Source of the DNA: Microvirga sp. 3-52
Lineage (GTDB): Bacteria; Pseudomonadota; Alphaproteobacteria; Rhizobiales; Beijerinckiaceae
Direction of reading: 5' to 3'
Assembly (NCBI RefSeq): GCF_018383585.1
Contig: NZ_JAHAMK010000028.1
Coordinates: 7,226-62,404 of the forward strand
Length of the DNA stretch: 55,179 nt
Part shown: positions 43,522 to 52,587 of the stretch, piece after piece
Layout of the letters: each line of letters begins with the position of its first letter
Numbering within the stretch: the stretch's first letter is position 1
The notes under the pieces: generated by a model
The model's database searches: none
Told to the model about the DNA's origin: nothing
The model's input: the letters and a program-made list of their open reading frames with translations, nothing else
Program-made: the position numbers and the translations under genes

Positions 43522-43935
43522 TCAAGCAGCCTTTGAACTCGGAAACGGGAGAACATGAGCCGCTTCCGGACCCCTCAGAGCCTGCAGGATCTCGAGAACT
43601 CTGACCGGGGATGCCGGCGGGACAAACACTGCGTGTGCGGATGGGATCTCGGCTGGATCGAGGGCTGCGATCAGCAGCACGGGCCGGTCGGGATGATGGC
43701 TCTGGTATTCGTCCTTCAGGATCCAGCCGCAGACGAGCCCTGGCAGGCTCACCTTGCTCACGAGCCAGTCGATCTCGTCCCCTTCCTGGCACAAGGTCAG
43801 CAACGCGCGCTCTCCATTGGGTGCGGCCATCACCTCGAACCCGCTCGTCTGCAGAAGCTGAGCGAGGAGCTCGCGGGTGATCGCATCATCTTCGACAACA
43901 AGGACCGTAGCCCTGGAGCGAGGAGCGGAAAGCAT
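43522..43935 (-). CDS. Degenerate response-regulator receiver protein
   Basis: 137 residues with the CheY fold pattern: VLVVEDDAITRELLAQLL keeps the acidic pocket (E15, D16, D17). The phosphoacceptor position four residues before the loop Pro is K61 (SKVSLPG) instead of Asp. The conserved Thr/Ser (about A90) and the conserved Lys (P106 in FVPPASP) are also lost. It should not be phosphorylated normally and is probably a pseudo-receiver binding a partner. No kinase gene is adjacent. Confidence 0.8.
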   Translation of the reverse strand: MLSAPRSRATVLVVEDDAITRELLAQLLQTSGFEVMAAPNGERALLTLCQEGDEIDWLVSKVSLPGLVCGWILKDEYQSHHPDRPVLLIAALDPAEIPSAHAVFVPPASPVRVLEILQALRGPEAAHVLPFPSSKAA

Positions 43936-44181
43936 TCTGGTTTCCCCCAGATGATTGACGATTCTCCGCCTCCTTCGATTAACGCCGTCTTAATTGAGGC
44001 TGCTCCTTCCGGGGGATCGTACCGAATGGTCGCCGCCACGGCCCCCGAGGCGATCCTGCCGAACCGTCCACGGGCGCCAGTCGGGTCGGCTGAGGCTTTG
44101 GTGAATGCCGCCACGCTGAAACGGGAGGCTGCCTGCGCCGTTATCCTGGCATCCTTGCTCCCTTAATTTGGAGAACGAGCC

Positions 44182-44505
44182 ATGCGTCCCTCAGATTTCA
44201 GATTCACGATTGCTGCGATGCTGGTCGCGGTCCCGACTCTGGTATGCGCGGAGGAGGGTGGTGCGGCGGCCGGCGCGATTGCCGGCGGTACGGCGGGAGC
44301 CGTCGTGGGCGGGCCCGTCGGTGCTGCCGTCGGAGCGGGCATCGGTGGGGTAGCCGGTGGTGCCGCGTCCGGTCCGGACCAGAAGAACGTGATCATCGAG
44401 CACCGGGATGTAGGGGCGACCGGCAGCACCGGATGCTCAACAACGACACAGCAGAAGACGGACGAGTTCGGTGACACCACGACGAAACAGAAGACCGAGT
44501 GCTAG
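44182..44505 (+). CDS. Exported glycine-zipper protein
   Basis: 107 residues with a signal peptide (cleavage near LVCAEE). A GxxxG-type repeat region follows (GAIAGGTAGAVVGGPVGAAVGAG), then a hydrophilic Thr/Lys-rich tail with two Cys. The final codon overlaps a family B repeat. Confidence 0.75.
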   Translation: MRPSDFRFTIAAMLVAVPTLVCAEEGGAAAGAIAGGTAGAVVGGPVGAAVGAGIGGVAGGAASGPDQKNVIIEHRDVGATGSTGCSTTTQQKTDEFGDTTTKQKTEC

Positions 44506-44574
44506 CGCATCGTGCGGACCCGCAGGGCCACGCCAGTGAAAAGTGGGCCCGGTTCTCTGCGAAGACGATGCGCT
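44504..44574. repeat. Palindromic intergenic repeat, family B
   Basis: AGCGCATCGTGCGGACC opens and GACGATGCGCT closes the element, with GCAGGGCCACGCCAGTGAAA inside as at 20.67 kb. It begins in the TAG stop codon of the glycine-zipper gene. Confidence 0.75.
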
Positions 44575-44647
44575 GTTCCAAAAGTGGAGCATCGTCATGC
44601 CCTCCGCCCGCTTTGCCGGAGGCGCCGCGACACACCCCGAGGGCGGC

Positions 44648-45808
44648 TTACCTGGTCAGACGTGAAAGCACCTGATGGGCCGCCTTCACCCGGGCCTCGT
44701 TGGGATAGCCCTTGTTCGCCAGCATGACGATGCCAACCTTCCTGCCTGGAATGAAGGCCACGTAGGCGCCGAAACCGAGGGTGGATCCGGTCTTGTTGAT
44801 GATCATGTCCTTTTGCGGCGCCATGGGCGGATCGATCGCGGTTGCCGGATGGACCTTCTGGTTCATCGTGTTGCCGGCAACGAGTTTGTCCAGCGCAACC
44901 GGATAGGGGTATTGCTCCCAGATGAGATCCTGGATCAGGTCGCCCGAGCGGAAGTAGCCTCTGTGTGTCGCACGGAGGGCTTGGGCGACTTTCTCCGGCA
45001 CCGAGCCGATGCCCATGTTCACCTCGAGGAAGCGGATCATGTCGACGGCGTTCGATTTCACCCCATAGGCTTCGTCCGCGAGCAGGGCTCGGGAGACGCG
45101 GATCGGCCTGTCGTCGCGGCTGTAGCCCCAGGCGTATGATTTCATCTCGGCCGCGGGAACATCGATATAGGTCCGCTGCAGACCGAGATTGTGGAACAGG
45201 TCCTGCGCCAGAGGCGCGAAACCTGCGTCCATGGTTCGTGCAGTGACCATGCCGAGAAGGCCGATGCTCGGGTTGGCATAGCTGCGATGAGTGCCCGGAG
45301 CGTCCTTGGGCTTCCACGCCCGATAATAGGCAGTAAGTTGCTTTTGATCCTTCACATTTCCAGGCAGCTGAAGTGGGAAGCCGCCTGCCGTATGCGTCGC
45401 GAGATCCAAGAGCCGCACCTTGTCGAGGGCGCTGCCCTTCAGCTCCGGCATATGCCGGGTGACGCTGTCGTTCAGCGACAGCCTGCCTTCCACCACGGCA
45501 TAGGTCGCCAAGGTCGCGGTAAACGTCTTGCTGATCGAACCCAGCTCGAAGAGAGTATCGCGCGTGACGGGAACCCGAGGTTCCTTCGAGGCCAAGCCAT
45601 ACTCGATGAAATGGCGTTGTCCGTCGATCGTCACCGCAATGGCCAGCCCGGGGATGCCGTATTGCTCGATGACCGGCTTCATCGCTTCGTCGACAGCCTG
45701 CCGCACGATTGCGCCCTGATCGGGGGCGGCCAGAGCGTCGGACAGGGTGAAGGTGCAGGCGAGAAGAGCAGCTGCGAGCCTGGGGTAAAGTCGCGACGGC
45801 AAAAGCAT
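44648..45808 (-). CDS. ampC: Class C (AmpC-type) beta-lactamase
   Basis: Periplasmic serine beta-lactamase. 386 residues with a signal peptide (about 1-27). The active-site motifs are complete: S91-IS-K94, Y177-A-N179 and K339-T-G341. Length and the LASKEPRVPVTRDTLFELGS region match AmpC. No divergent ampR regulator is seen upstream, so inducibility cannot be assumed. A close relative with esterase activity is the alternative. Confidence 0.92.
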   Translation of the reverse strand: MLLPSRLYPRLAAALLACTFTLSDALAAPDQGAIVRQAVDEAMKPVIEQYGIPGLAIAVTIDGQRHFIEYGLASKEPRVPVTRDTLFELGSISKTFTATLATYAVVEGRLSLNDSVTRHMPELKGSALDKVRLLDLATHTAGGFPLQLPGNVKDQKQLTAYYRAWKPKDAPGTHRSYANPSIGLLGMVTARTMDAGFAPLAQDLFHNLGLQRTYIDVPAAEMKSYAWGYSRDDRPIRVSRALLADEAYGVKSNAVDMIRFLEVNMGIGSVPEKVAQALRATHRGYFRSGDLIQDLIWEQYPYPVALDKLVAGNTMNQKVHPATAIDPPMAPQKDMIINKTGSTLGFGAYVAFIPGRKVGIVMLANKGYPNEARVKAAHQVLSRLTR

Positions 45809-46006
45809 CTCCTTCGGTGGGTATGTCTGTCGTTTATGAAGGTAGCACGCGCTACCGTGGATGATGACGGGGGATGGCGCACCGGGAGGCGCTATCGAGC
45901 CCGGAGTTCAACTCTTTCAACAGAGATCGCTGTATTCCATCAAGAAAGTCTTTGCTTTGCTGCCGCCATCTTGAGATTTCTACTCACATTCTTTTGGAGC
46001 CTGACA

Positions 46007-46303
46007 ATGCGCTATGTGGCTATCGCTTCGCTTCTGATGATCGGCTTGACGAGCCAGGCCTTAGGCCAAACCAGCCCTGTGCCGGCCAATGACGCCGTGA
46101 CCGCAAGCCGGGCGGATATGCGCGAGTTGATCGAGGCGACGCAGGCGGTCGCGAAGGCGTCTCGCGAGAACGTCGATCATGCCCGTGTGGTCCCGGACCT
46201 CCTCTACCAGATCCTGACGAAACTCGATAAAATCGAGGACAAGCTCGATAAGGTCGAAACGACCCTCAAAGCGACCCAGGCAGCTGCTGCCAGAAAGCGG
46301 TAG
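46007..46303 (+). CDS. Small exported coiled-coil protein
   Basis: 98 residues from the ATG at 46007 (GGAG upstream). Signal peptide ending near ALGQ, then a heptad-rich C-terminal half (ILTKLDKIEDKLDKVETTL) predicted to form a coiled coil. Unknown function. Its stop overlaps a family B repeat. Confidence 0.7.
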   Translation: MRYVAIASLLMIGLTSQALGQTSPVPANDAVTASRADMRELIEATQAVAKASRENVDHARVVPDLLYQILTKLDKIEDKLDKVETTLKATQAAAARKR

Positions 46304-46351
46304 CGCATGGTGCGGACAAGTGGCCCGGGTTTTCCGGATCCAGGGTGCGCT
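46302..46351. repeat. Short copy of repeat family B
   Basis: AGCGCATGGTGCGGACAAG opens and GGGTGCGCT closes; the middle is shortened relative to other copies. Confidence 0.55.
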
Positions 46352-46489
46352 CCTCAAAGAAGCAACATCGAATGGATCCCAAAAGTGCAAATCCGCCTTT
46401 GGGTCCGCTGCTCTGGGCTGCCAAGCGCAGCGAGTAACCGCTCTCGTCGCAGCCTTGCTAATCTCGAAGAGGCTAATCTCGGAGAGCCG

Positions 46490-46600
46490 TTAAAGAATTC
46501 CCTGAACCTTCAGGAGGGCCGCCACGGCGATCAGAGAGCCGCTGACGGCATAAGGAAACCATCTGGGAAAAGGGCGGTCGTGCCCGTTGTAATTGCTCAT
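46490..46600 (-). CDS. Very small membrane protein
   Basis: 36 residues starting MSNYNGHDRPFPRWF and followed by one hydrophobic helix (YAVSGSLIAVAALLKV). Polar-then-hydrophobic design and an upstream GGGG-containing leader support it, but the length makes it tentative. Confidence 0.45.
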   Translation of the reverse strand: MSNYNGHDRPFPRWFPYAVSGSLIAVAALLKVQGIL

Positions 46601-46944
46601 AATGAGCCCCATTGCACTTCATAACGCTGTGGTCCGGTCGATCATCATGAGCGCTCACACGACACAGCTTGCAGGCATCATCATACGACTAAAGTCGATA
46701 ATGGCCAGTAGAAATCTGCCGTAGGGTAAATATTCTGTTTGGCGACTTCGGCCGGTGAGTTCGGAACGGCCGCGGTGTAGCGGGACAGGTCATGCAGAGG
46801 GTATAGCCGGACTGGGTGACGAGAGCTTCACTCAACTGTCTTACAGGACGAGGAGAGGGGTGGTGATGGAGCAACCTGGGCGTTGTCTCTACCCGCTCCA
46901 TATCTTTCCCGGCCGTCCCAGGGGGACCGAATAAGGATCGTGGC
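46601..46944. other. Gene-free 344-bp gap
   Basis: No credible gene, repeat copy or terminator was seen. The right end supplies AAGGAT as ribosome-binding site for the 46945 gene. Confidence 0.5.
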
Positions 46945-47253
46945 ATGGCCAAACTCGCTCTCTATGTGGCTCTCGAGGCAAGGGTGGGCAAAGAGGAGGA
47001 GGCGGCTGAGTTTCTGCGCTCGCTTCTGTCCCTCGCTCAGGAGGAGCCTGGTACGACGACCTGGTACGCGGTGCGCTTCGACCACAACACCTTCGCGATT
47101 TTCGATGCCTTTCCGGACGAGGACGCTCGGGATGCTCATCTGGCGGGGCAGGTTGCCGTGACCTTGATCCAACAAGCTCCGGACCTCTTCGTCGACCCTC
47201 CAGAGATCCAGCGGTTGGACATATTGGCTTATAAGCCTCATCAGGAGCCGTAA
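46945..47253 (+). CDS. Antibiotic biosynthesis monooxygenase (ABM) domain protein
   Basis: 102 residues, one complete ABM ferredoxin-like fold. The pattern VALEARVGKEEEAAEFLRSL, then TTTWYAVRFDHNTFAIFDAF and HLAG matches the YgiN-like quinol monooxygenases and related small dimeric enzymes. Substrate unknown. Confidence 0.85.
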   Translation: MAKLALYVALEARVGKEEEAAEFLRSLLSLAQEEPGTTTWYAVRFDHNTFAIFDAFPDEDARDAHLAGQVAVTLIQQAPDLFVDPPEIQRLDILAYKPHQEP

Positions 47254-47425
47254 TCTCCCCACCTGATGTCGCCGATCAGTAGCCACGGCCGCGAGTTGTT
47301 GGCCCATTAAATCAAAGGCGGCAGTGATGTCGCGGGTGTGGGGCGTCCTCAGGTTTATAGTCGGATGTGGTGAACAAACGCTGTGCGCAGTCATTGACAA
47401 CCACAGCTTTACGCCTGGGGGTTCA

Positions 47426-47683
47426 ATGCCGCGCTTCTTCTTCGACACCTTTGACGGGAACGAGCTCGTGTCCGATGAGGCGGGCTTGGAACTGGAGAGC
47501 GTGGAGATCGCCAAAGCCGAGGCACAGAAACGTCTGCCTGAAATGGCGACGGATGCTCTTCCTGATGGCAATCACCGAACCTTCGTGGTCAACGTGAGGG
47601 ATCAAGCAGGCAAAGTCACGGTGCGGATGGCCCTCTCGCTTGTGATCGAAGAGGGCGCGGTTGACGATCAGCCCGCCAACTAG
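47426..47683 (+). CDS. DUF6894 family protein
   Basis: 85 residues from MPRFFFDTFDGNE at 47426, with GGGGG upstream; the frame is open further up but without homology. The opening MPRFFFDTFDG, then D-EAGLELES and MATDALPDG, is the standard DUF6894 layout, a small family abundant in Methylobacteriaceae and Bradyrhizobiaceae. Function unknown. Confidence 0.8.
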   Translation: MPRFFFDTFDGNELVSDEAGLELESVEIAKAEAQKRLPEMATDALPDGNHRTFVVNVRDQAGKVTVRMALSLVIEEGAVDDQPAN

Positions 47684-47812
47684 GACTTGCCCCCGATATG
47701 GTAGACTACGTCGGATCGCATTGACGCTTCCGTCCTTTGGGAGAGACCCGAGGCCGAAAGCGGGCGCAATTCGGCGAATCCTGGAACCTCACAAGTCTTG
47801 GCCCGCCGCCGC

Positions 47813-48583
47813 TCAGGCGCGTCCGAGCGGGCCGTCGATGATTACGTGGGGACACAGCCGGGAGCATTGCTCGATGCGGCCTTCCACCTTGTAGATGTTC
47901 TGGAGCAGGGTGGCGGTGATCACTGTCTCGACAGGTCCACACGTCACCATGGTGCCGGCATCGATCACCATCACCCGGTCCGCCACGCGCAGAACCTGGT
48001 TGAGGTCGTGGATGGCGAGGATGACGCAGATTCCGCGTTCCTTGGCGAGGGAGCGGATCAGGGCCAGCACCTCCACCTGCCGATGCAAGTCGAGGGCGCT
48101 CGTCGGCTCGTCGAGGAGCAGGATCTTCGGGTCGCGCACCAGCACCTGGGCGAGGGAGACCAGCTGACGCTGCCCGCCGCTGAGTTCATGCAGGCCTTTG
48201 AAGGAAATGGCCTCGATCTGCAGGCTGTGGAGGACGCCGTCGACTTCTTCGAGATCCTCGTCCGTGACTTTGCGGCCGGCACCCTGCTTGCGGGCGAGCA
48301 GGATCGACTCGTAGACGGTCAGCACCGTGTTCACGGAGGTGTCCTGAGGCATGTAGCAGACGTGACCCGGGCTCGGCTGAAGGGTTCCGTCGTCGATGCT
48401 GATGACGCCGGGGCCGTCGAGCAGGCCGGCGATGCGTCGGAACAGGCTCGACTTGCCGGCGGCGTTCGGCCCGATCACGGCGGTGACCTCGCCGCCCTTG
48501 AGCACCGGCGTGGTGACGCCGGAGAGAACCTCCTGCTTCCCGTAGCGCACGCCGACATCGGTGAGTTGCAGGGTCGCTACCAT
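47813..48583 (-). CDS. Iron-chelate ABC transporter, ATP-binding protein (FecE/FepC-like)
   Basis: 256 residues. Walker A GPNAAGKSSLF (about 38-48), signature LSGGQRQLVSLAQ, Walker B ILLLDEPTSALD and the switch His in AIHDLNQ are all present. It overlaps the permease gene by 7 bp and completes the import system. Confidence 0.94.
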   Translation of the reverse strand: MVATLQLTDVGVRYGKQEVLSGVTTPVLKGGEVTAVIGPNAAGKSSLFRRIAGLLDGPGVISIDDGTLQPSPGHVCYMPQDTSVNTVLTVYESILLARKQGAGRKVTDEDLEEVDGVLHSLQIEAISFKGLHELSGGQRQLVSLAQVLVRDPKILLLDEPTSALDLHRQVEVLALIRSLAKERGICVILAIHDLNQVLRVADRVMVIDAGTMVTCGPVETVITATLLQNIYKVEGRIEQCSRLCPHVIIDGPLGRA

Positions 48584-49641
48584 GAGCGCCTCCGGCTGGA
48601 CATGATCAGGCTGAAAAGGAACGGCACGCCCACCAGAGCCGTGATGATGCCGATGGGAAAGATCGTTCCGGGCACGATGGACTTGCTGACGACCGAAGTG
48701 AGCGACAGGATCGCGGCGCCCGACAGAACGGAGGCGGGCAGGAAGTAGCGTTGATCCTCGCCCACCAGCATGCGGGCGATATGCGGGCCGACGAGGCCGA
48801 TGAAGCCGATGGTGCCCACGAAGGCCACGGGCACGGCAGCCAGCAGGCTGATGATCATCATCGTCTCAAGGCGCAACCAGCGCACGTTGACGCCGAAGCT
48901 CGCCGCCTTGTCCTCGCCGAGGCGAAGCGCGGTAAGCGCCCAGGCGCGACGCATGAAGAGGGGGAGCGAGACCGCGAGCACGATTGTGGTGATGGCAAGC
49001 TTCGGCCATGTGGCGCGCGTCAGGCTGCCCATGGTCCAGAACACCACGGCGGAAAGCGCCTGTTCGGAGGCGAGATACTGCACCAGCGCGAGAAGCGCGT
49101 TGAAGGTGAAGACGAGGGTGATGCCGAGCAGCACGATGGTCTCGACGGTGACGCCGCGCTTCTGGCTCATGAAATGAATGAAGAGTGCTGCCGCCATGGC
49201 CATGAGAAGAGCGTTGATCGACACCACGTAATCGATGGCCCAAGGCAGGATGCCGACGCCGAAGACGAGCGCGATCGAAGCGCCGAAGCTCGCTGCTGCC
49301 GAGATGCCGAGCGTGAAGGGGCTGGCGAGCGGGTTGTTGAGGATCGTCTGCATCTGCGCGCCCGCTGCGGACAGCGCGGCGCCCACCACGACCGCCATGA
49401 GCGCTACCGGCATGCGGATGTCCCAGATCACCACGCTGATCTGCAGCGAGACATCGGGCGAACCCATGAGCGCCAGAACGACCTCGCGCATGGTGTAGCG
49501 GGCCGGACCCAGTCCGAGATCGGCGATCACGGACAAGGCCAAAACAACGGAGAGCGCAAGAAGCACGAGCTTCTTGCGCTGGACTAGGACTCGGTAGGCT
49601 CCGCGTCCTTTAGGGGCCGCAATGGCGGGCGAGTGGGCCAA
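48577..49641 (-). CDS. Iron-chelate ABC transporter, FecCD-type permease
   Basis: 354 residues, about ten membrane helices. Family hallmarks are RMPVALMAVVVGAALSAAG, GAQMQTILNNPLASPFTLG and the late GTIGFIGLVGPHIARML. It starts 5 bp after the binding-protein gene. A single permease gene implies a homodimeric channel. Confidence 0.94.
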   Translation of the reverse strand: MAHSPAIAAPKGRGAYRVLVQRKKLVLLALSVVLALSVIADLGLGPARYTMREVVLALMGSPDVSLQISVVIWDIRMPVALMAVVVGAALSAAGAQMQTILNNPLASPFTLGISAAASFGASIALVFGVGILPWAIDYVVSINALLMAMAAALFIHFMSQKRGVTVETIVLLGITLVFTFNALLALVQYLASEQALSAVVFWTMGSLTRATWPKLAITTIVLAVSLPLFMRRAWALTALRLGEDKAASFGVNVRWLRLETMMIISLLAAVPVAFVGTIGFIGLVGPHIARMLVGEDQRYFLPASVLSGAAILSLTSVVSKSIVPGTIFPIGIITALVGVPFLFSLIMSSRRRSW

Positions 49642-49645
49642 GGGC

Positions 49646-50800
49646 CTATTCCTTGTCGGTGAGGGAGACCCAGTAGCCGGTCTTGTAGGGAACCGGCAGG
49701 AAGCGGTCGTAGAGCGCCCGCATGGTCTGCTCAGGATCGACGTCCTTGAACAGATCCGGATGCAGCCACTTGGCCATCGCCTGAATGGCGATGAACTGAT
49801 AGGGGCTGTTGTAGAACTGGTGCCAGATGGCGTGAACCTGCTTGTTTTGCACGGCCTTCACGCCGGTATAGGCGGGACGCTTCATCAGCGCGGCGAGCTT
49901 GTCCCGCGCCTTGGCCTTGTCCGCCCCGGAGCCGACGCCGACCCAGGCGCCGCCGGGAACGTAGAGTTCCCAGTTCGAACCCGTGACGATGACCTGATCC
50001 GGATTGGCCGCGATAATCTGTTCCGGATTCACCACCCCGAAGGTGCCGGGAATGATCTTGGCCGCCATGTTCTGCCCGCCTGCGACTTCCACGAACTTGC
50101 CGAAGTTCTCGTTGCCGAATGACATGCAGCAATCGTCGGAATAGCCGCCCGCGCGTTCCACCATCACTACCGGCTTCGTCGGGTTCGCCTTCGCAAGGCG
50201 CTCGGTCACGAGGTCGATCTGCGCTTTTCTGAACGAGATAAACTCCTCCGCGCGCGCCTCCTTGCCGAACAGCTTGCCCATGAGGCGCATGCTCGCATCG
50301 GTGTTCTCGAACGGCTTTTCGCGGAAGTCGACGAAGACGACCGGGATGTCGATCTTGGCGAGCTTCTCGATGAGCTTGGCGTCGTCGGTGGCCGTCTTCG
50401 CCTCGATGTTGAGGAGGATCACGTCGGGCTTGAGCGAGACGGCCTGTTCCACATCGAAGGTGCCTTCCTTGAAGCCGCCGAAGGTCGGGATCTTGTCGAT
50501 CTGCGGATACTTGGCGAGATAATCCTTGTAGCCGTCGAGATCCGCCTTCTGCAGATCGTCACGCCAGCCGACCACGCGCTTGAACGGCTGGTCCGTGTCG
50601 AGGGTTGCCACGAAGTACATCTGGCGCCCCTCTCCGAGGATTACTTTCTCAACAGGCGCTTTTACTTCAACTTGGCGTCCCGTGATGTCGGTCACCGTGA
50701 TCTTGTCGGCCGCATGGGAAGGAACGGGCAGGAGTCCCACGAACGCCAGGACAGCACCGAGAGCCAGTTTGGAGAGTTGCATGATGCGCCTCATAATCAT
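49646..50800 (-). CDS. Iron-chelate ABC transporter, periplasmic binding protein
   Basis: 384 residues with a signal peptide (cleavage near PSHAAD). Class III binding protein of the TroA/BtuF fold, with VTDITGRQVEVKAPVEKV at the mature start and SLKPDVILLN typical of siderophore or heme binders. The ligand cannot be read; the SDDCCMSFGNENFG stretch is distinctive. First gene of the leftward transporter operon. Confidence 0.9.
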   Translation of the reverse strand: MIMRRIMQLSKLALGAVLAFVGLLPVPSHAADKITVTDITGRQVEVKAPVEKVILGEGRQMYFVATLDTDQPFKRVVGWRDDLQKADLDGYKDYLAKYPQIDKIPTFGGFKEGTFDVEQAVSLKPDVILLNIEAKTATDDAKLIEKLAKIDIPVVFVDFREKPFENTDASMRLMGKLFGKEARAEEFISFRKAQIDLVTERLAKANPTKPVVMVERAGGYSDDCCMSFGNENFGKFVEVAGGQNMAAKIIPGTFGVVNPEQIIAANPDQVIVTGSNWELYVPGGAWVGVGSGADKAKARDKLAALMKRPAYTGVKAVQNKQVHAIWHQFYNSPYQFIAIQAMAKWLHPDLFKDVDPEQTMRALYDRFLPVPYKTGYWVSLTDKE

Positions 50801-50851
50801 GGGAAAGCGGGCTTTTCCTATGTCCAGCCTGGATACCGCGCAAGGAATATC

Positions 50852-50874
50852 TTTTAGAATTACTTCAATTAAAA
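50852..50874. promoter_or_regulatory. Iron-box-like inverted repeat between transporter and methyltransferase
   Basis: TTTTAGAA at the left and TTAAAA at the right, with TTC between, resemble the Irr-type iron control element (consensus arms TTTAGAA/TTCTAAA) of Rhizobiales, though the right half is imperfect. It lies in the A+T-rich divergent gap, 52 bp before the binding-protein start. Confidence 0.4.
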
Positions 50875-50988
50875 AGTAAATCTCTACTTTAAAACAGTTC
50901 TATTCTATAGTTTGTAACGATTACAGTTTGACGAGTTGCGGATTTATGCCTAGAGCAGCGCCGAAATCACTGCCTTCATGAGCCTTCG

Positions 50989-51765
50989 ATGAATTCGAAC
51001 TACACCCTTCGGGACGAGATCCGCGACTATTGGTCTTTACGCGCTCCGACCTTCGACGAGCAGGTCGGGCACGAGATCTTCTCGGATGCGGAACGGCAGG
51101 CGTGGCGAGATCTTTTCCTGCGGCATCTCGGACCCGGCGAGGGCCGCAGGGCGCTCGATCTCGCCAGTGGCACGGGCGTGATCTCTCACCTGCTGCACGG
51201 TCTCGGCTTCGTCGTCACGGGTCTCGACTGGTCGGAGGCGATGCTCAACCAGGCGCGGGCCAAGGCGGCCAAGCGTGGCGCCGACATCCGCTTCGTGATG
51301 GGCGATGCCGAGCGCACCCTGGAAAAGCCGGGGACCTACGACGTGCTCGTCACACGCCACCTGGTGTGGACGCTCGTCGATCCCAAGGCCGCGTTCAGGG
51401 AATGGCACTCTCTGCTCAAACCCGGTGGGCGGCTTCTCGTCGTCGACGGGGACTTCGTATCGGATACGCTCGTCAAGCGCATGATCCGGCTCGTCGGGAA
51501 GCTGGTGCCGGGCCTTGCCGGAGCTTCGCATGCGCCCAATGCCATGCGCGAGACCCATGAGCGCATCCTGAGCCGGGTCTACTTCTCCAGGGGAGCGCGG
51601 GCGCAGGAAGTGGCGGCGTTGCTGCGCGAGGCGGGTTTCGCAAAGACGATCATCGACCGCGATCTCAAGCCGATCCACCGCGCGCAGGCGAAGAACCTGC
51701 CGCTGCTCAAAGGGCTCGAGCGCGCCACGCAGCACCGCTACGCGGTCCTTGCGGTGAAAGACTAG
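50989..51765 (+). CDS. Class I SAM-dependent methyltransferase
   Basis: 258 residues. SAM motif I is LDLASGTGVISHLL (about 56-69), motif II GLDWSEAML, motif post-II FVMGDAERTLE, and HLVWTLVDPKAAFREWHSLLKPGG follows as in UbiE/methyltransf_11 proteins. It shares the divergent gap with the iron transporter, so it may modify the chelate or a related metabolite; the substrate is otherwise unknown. Confidence 0.85.
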   Translation: MNSNYTLRDEIRDYWSLRAPTFDEQVGHEIFSDAERQAWRDLFLRHLGPGEGRRALDLASGTGVISHLLHGLGFVVTGLDWSEAMLNQARAKAAKRGADIRFVMGDAERTLEKPGTYDVLVTRHLVWTLVDPKAAFREWHSLLKPGGRLLVVDGDFVSDTLVKRMIRLVGKLVPGLAGASHAPNAMRETHERILSRVYFSRGARAQEVAALLREAGFAKTIIDRDLKPIHRAQAKNLPLLKGLERATQHRYAVLAVKD

Positions 51766-51867
51766 AGCTCGGGGCCGCACGATTCGCTGCATCTGAAAAT
51801 CCGTAGCCTGCCGGGCCGGATCGTGCTCTTCTGATGCACTCTCTAGAGCTGCACCGGGAGAAGGCAT

Positions 51868-52551
51868 ATGGGACGAGCCCTGATCGAGCTTCTCGTTGTA
51901 TGCGCCGCGCTGACAGGCGGGGCGGTGTTTGGGGCTCATTCCCAGCAGAGACCGGATGTCGATTTCGCAACTCCGGACGGCTTGCCCGCCGTCGGCAAAT
52001 GGATGCTGACGGCCCAGGGCGTGCCGTCCGACTGGCTCGGCGAGATCTATCATGGCAAGAACCTGCGCGAGCCGATCAACGTCATCATCCTCGATGAGGG
52101 AGCCTCATCCGCCGAGGAGGCGAAGGTGAGACTGCTGGCCGCAGCCGCTCGTGCCGGCTATCCGATCCGCTTCGGCCATTCGACGGGCTATCAGGGCTTC
52201 ATCGGCGGACAGCTTTATGCGCAACTGCCCCAGGGCAGGGACGATGCCTTCTCGAACGACATCTTCGAGGTGAGCAATAATCACGGCCGCATCTTCGGGC
52301 CCCATCAACTCGGACAAGGATATCTCTTCGCAGGGGCCTTCAGCCGTGAGGAGATCGATCCGCTTCGTGATCCGCCGCATAGTTACGGTTCCTTCAACCG
52401 GGCGCGGGACGATTTCACCCAACGTCTCGACCGCAGCACCGATTTCAAGGTGAGCCGGTTCGTCGATCTCGCCAACGCGCTGATCGGCGATCCGAAGTTC
52501 ACGACCGGCGATCACGACGGGATCGCCGTTGTCGTACGTGTCGGTCCGTGA
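51868..52551 (+). CDS. Exported protein of unknown function
   Basis: 227 residues with a signal peptide ending near AHSQQ. The central region (REPINVIILDEGASSAEEAKVRL and onward to SNDIFEVSNNHGRIFGPH) weakly recalls the LssY C-terminal domain, but I would not assign it without a profile search. Codon use is normal for the region. Confidence 0.7.
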   Translation: MGRALIELLVVCAALTGGAVFGAHSQQRPDVDFATPDGLPAVGKWMLTAQGVPSDWLGEIYHGKNLREPINVIILDEGASSAEEAKVRLLAAAARAGYPIRFGHSTGYQGFIGGQLYAQLPQGRDDAFSNDIFEVSNNHGRIFGPHQLGQGYLFAGAFSREEIDPLRDPPHSYGSFNRARDDFTQRLDRSTDFKVSRFVDLANALIGDPKFTTGDHDGIAVVVRVGP

Positions 52552-52587
52552 CGCATGCAGTGCTCACGAACGCGTCCAACATCCTCC

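Noticed and set aside
46473..46658. 61-codon minus-strand frame
   Set aside because: Composition is not protein-like; an alternative 36-codon frame here has a convincing membrane helix.
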